A stretch of DNA of 9,281 bases from an uncultured Alphaproteobacteria bacterium. GTDB taxonomy: Bacteria; Pseudomonadota; Alphaproteobacteria; Rhizobiales; Rhizobiaceae. Location of the stretch: the NCBI GenBank assembly GCA_929200335.1, contig CAKMZG010000094.1, positions 1 to 9,281 on the forward strand, in the 5' to 3' direction. Below the pieces are notes generated by a model that worked only from the letters and a program-made list of their open reading frames with translations, did no database searches and was not told where the DNA came from. The translations under genes and the position numbers were made by a program. This document shows positions 7,551-9,281 of this stretch, one piece after another (position 1 is the first letter of the stretch; each line of letters opens with the position of its first letter).

Positions 7551-8459
7551 TTATGCTATCCTTTTTGTAAGATTAAGCTTCTTACGCACTTCATCCGGCC
7601 CAATGACTCGCGCTCCTATATTTTCAATAATCAATTTTGCCCGTGCTACCAATTGTTCATTGGTTGCCAGCACACCTTTTTCAAGCCATAGATTATCTTC
7701 TAAGCCAACCCGCACATTGCCACCGGCAAGAATGGCTGCTGCAACATATGCCATTTGATTTCGTCCAATTGAAAAGGCTGAAAAATTCCAATCCTGTGGC
7801 ACGTTATTAACCATGGCCATGAAAGTATTCAAATCATCTGGCGCACCCCAAGGCACCCCCATACATAATTGCACAAGTGCCGGGCTTTTTAGCGTACCTT
7901 CTTCTACTAATTGTTTTGCGAACCATAGATGTCCAGTATCAAATGCCTCTATCTCAGGCTTAACACCAAGCTCCTCCATCATAGCTCCCATAGCCCTTAA
8001 CATGCCCGGAGTATTAGTCATCACATAATCAGCTTCAGCAAAATTCATAGTGCCACAATCAAGCGTACATATTTCAGGGAGACACTCAGCAATATGAGCC
8101 ATGCGCTCACTAGCCCCAACCATATCAGTACCTTTTTCATTAAGCGGTAAAGGATTTTCTGTTGAACCAAAGACCATATCACCACCCATGCCTGCAGTTA
8201 AATTTAAAACCACATCGGTATCAGATTGTCTTATTAGGTCTGTGACCTGTTTATAATATTCAAGCTTTCTTGAGGGTGCCCCCGTATCAGGATCACGCAC
8301 ATGACAATGCACAATCGCAGCGCCTGCTTGAGCCGCAGCAATTGCACTATTTGCAATTTGTTCAGGTGAGCGGGGCACATGGGGGGATCTGTCTTGAGTG
8401 CCACCTGATCCTGTTATTGCAGCTGTGATGAAAACTTCATTATTCATTGTTAATGGCAT
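7551..8459 (-). CDS. BKACE (DUF849) beta-keto acid cleavage enzyme, probably 3-dehydrocarnitine-specific
   Basis: A 302-aa Zn-dependent TIM-barrel enzyme of the BKACE family, whose founder is 3-keto-5-aminohexanoate cleavage enzyme. These enzymes condense a beta-keto acid with acetyl-CoA and split it into acetoacetate and a new acyl-CoA. Visible landmarks are an N-terminal T-x-x-x-T-G strand (12-17), the metal-binding HCHVRD (51-56; H51 and H53 as zinc ligands), the N-L-T-A-G-x-G-G loop (86-93) and RVGLEDN (250-256), which supplies R250 and the third zinc ligand E254. With lcdH in the same operon the expected substrate is 3-dehydrocarnitine, giving betainyl-CoA and acetoacetate, a reaction established for members of this family. 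The ATG follows the crotonase stop with no gap (TAAATG), with AAGGA seven bases upstream. An internal Met at residue 5 is less well placed. Other cationic beta-keto acids cannot be excluded. Confidence 0.9.
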   Translation of the reverse strand: MPLTMNNEVFITAAITGSGGTQDRSPHVPRSPEQIANSAIAAAQAGAAIVHCHVRDPDTGAPSRKLEYYKQVTDLIRQSDTDVVLNLTAGMGGDMVFGSTENPLPLNEKGTDMVGASERMAHIAECLPEICTLDCGTMNFAEADYVMTNTPGMLRAMGAMMEELGVKPEIEAFDTGHLWFAKQLVEEGTLKSPALVQLCMGVPWGAPDDLNTFMAMVNNVPQDWNFSAFSIGRNQMAYVAAAILAGGNVRVGLEDNLWLEKGVLATNEQLVARAKLIIENIGARVIGPDEVRKKLNLTKRIA

Positions 8460-9248
8460 TTATTTTCCTTTCCAAACTGGATCACGTTTTTCTGCAAAGG
8501 CACGTGCGCCTTCCAATTGATCTTGTGAATGATAGAGCTTATCAACCGTTTCAAATTGTGATTTTGTGATGCGATTAAGTGCATCTTGAAATTTCATATC
8601 TTCTGCTTCACGTACAATTTCTTTGATGGCGGCAAATACCAATGGTGGGCCTTTTGCAAGTTCATCAGCAAGTTTACGTGCCTCATTCATTAATTGTTTT
8701 TGGGGATAGATATAATTTACCAAACCCCAGCGATGGGCTTCTTCTGCTTCTAACCATCGTCCTGTTAGCAACATTTCCATAGCAATATGATAAGGAATAC
8801 GTTTGGGCAATTTAATTGAAGCAGCATCTGCCACAGTGCCTGAGCGTATTTCTGGCAATGCGAATGTTGCTTCATTTGAGGCTAAAATAATATCTCCTGA
8901 AAGGGCAATCTCTAAACCCCCACCACAGCAAATGCCACCAATTGCCATGATGATGGGTTTATTCATACCTCTTAATTCTTGCAGACCGCCAAAGCCTCCA
9001 ACCCCATAATCACCATCAACCGCATCACCATCTGCAGCAGCTTTTAAATCCCAACCTGGACAAAAAAACTTTTCATTGGTTGAACCGATTATAGCCACTC
9101 GCATTTTGGGATCATCTCTAAATTCGCTAAAAATTTCACCCATGACACGGCTGGTGGCAAGATCAATAGCATTAGCTTTTCCTCGATTTAATAGAACTTC
9201 AAAAACGGCGCCACGGCGCGTTACAACTATATCTTCATCCTCACTCAT
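8460..9248 (-). CDS. Crotonase-family enzyme similar to carnitinyl-CoA dehydratase (CaiD)
   Basis: A 262-aa enoyl-CoA hydratase/isomerase-fold protein strongly resembling E. coli CaiD in length and in many segments. Shared stretches include the PKANAID-like KANAID (24-29), FRDDP (43-47), GWDLKAAA (65-72), the Gly-rich oxyanion region GGGLEIAL (109-116), ATFALPE (127-133), the T-G-R/E-E-A-x-R-W-G block (162-175) and the C-terminal AFAEKRDPVWKGK. Both crotonase glutamates are present (E113, E133). CaiD interconverts crotonobetainyl-CoA and L-carnitinyl-CoA, so here it could bring crotonobetaine or gamma-butyrobetaine derivatives into the pathway. That would also need a CoA-transferase or CoA-ligase, and neither is in the window. 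One difference is that the usual P-D-x-G-G loop after E133 is replaced by VADAAS (139-144). The start overlaps the end of an upstream reading frame by ATGA and has GGAGAG three bases before the ATG. Confidence 0.85.
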   Translation of the reverse strand: MSEDEDIVVTRRGAVFEVLLNRGKANAIDLATSRVMGEIFSEFRDDPKMRVAIIGSTNEKFFCPGWDLKAAADGDAVDGDYGVGGFGGLQELRGMNKPIIMAIGGICCGGGLEIALSGDIILASNEATFALPEIRSGTVADAASIKLPKRIPYHIAMEMLLTGRWLEAEEAHRWGLVNYIYPQKQLMNEARKLADELAKGPPLVFAAIKEIVREAEDMKFQDALNRITKSQFETVDKLYHSQDQLEGARAFAEKRDPVWKGK

Positions 9249-9280
9249 GTTCTCTCCATTTTAATTAAAGCATCAACAGC
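9245..9280 (-). CDS. C-terminal end of an upstream gene (partial)
   Basis: An open frame entering from the window edge ends AVDALIKMERT and stops at TGA, overlapping the ATG of the CaiD-like gene by ATGA. This four-base overlap matches the tight spacing of the other genes and suggests a further operon member upstream. Only 11 codons are visible, so the product cannot be named. A CoA-transferase or acyl-CoA ligase would make biochemical sense, but nothing here shows it. The frame could also be open by chance. Confidence 0.4.
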   Translation of the reverse strand, partial: AVDALIKMERT

Positions 9281-9281
9281 T

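Noticed and set aside
1..9281. CRISPR arrays, insertion sequences, tRNA or rRNA genes
   Set aside because: I found no regularly spaced repeats, no transposase motifs with flanking inverted repeats, and no cloverleaf or rRNA-like sequence while reading both strands.

Overview
The window is an AT-rich stretch (roughly 40% G+C by eye). It is filled almost entirely by one set of minus-strand genes that read from about 9280 down to 310. Gene content points to an alphaproteobacterium, most likely Hyphomicrobiales (Rhizobiales). The main reason is the carnitine dehydrogenase fused to a betainyl-CoA thioesterase, an arrangement known from that group. The low G+C would fit a reduced or host-associated member of the order. 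No rRNA, phage or plasmid marker is present to fix the taxon.

Layout in transcription order: the tail of an upstream gene (9280-9245); a CaiD-like crotonase (9248-8460); a BKACE/DUF849 beta-keto acid cleavage enzyme (8459-7551); a classical SDR dehydrogenase (7545-6781); a fused L-carnitine 3-dehydrogenase/betainyl-CoA thioesterase (6779-5370); an 82-bp AT-rich spacer; then a peptide-type ABC importer. The importer consists of a Tat-type solute-binding protein (5287-3707), a DppB-like permease (3706-2750), a DppC-like permease (2753-1941) and a two-domain ATPase (1941-310). Gene junctions are overlapping, touching or a few bases apart everywhere except that spacer, so this is probably one operon, possibly with an internal promoter in the spacer.

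The genes describe import and aerobic breakdown of carnitine and related betaines to glycine betaine. In the proposed scheme the ABC system brings substrate in and the dehydrogenase half oxidises L-carnitine to 3-dehydrocarnitine. The BKACE enzyme then transfers the betaine part to CoA from acetyl-CoA, releasing acetoacetate. The thioesterase half finally frees glycine betaine. The crotonase could feed crotonobetainyl-CoA into the route, and the SDR may handle a related alcohol such as D-carnitine; both are inferences.

Positions 1-309 hold no intact gene. On the minus strand, from about 341 to 63, three successive reading-frame pieces together resemble the C-terminus of a mandelate racemase/enolase-superfamily enzyme. 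This looks like a decayed gene remnant directly behind, and slightly overlapping, the ATPase gene. It is the least expected item here. The rest is a recognisable carnitine catabolic and transport operon rather than an undescribed system.
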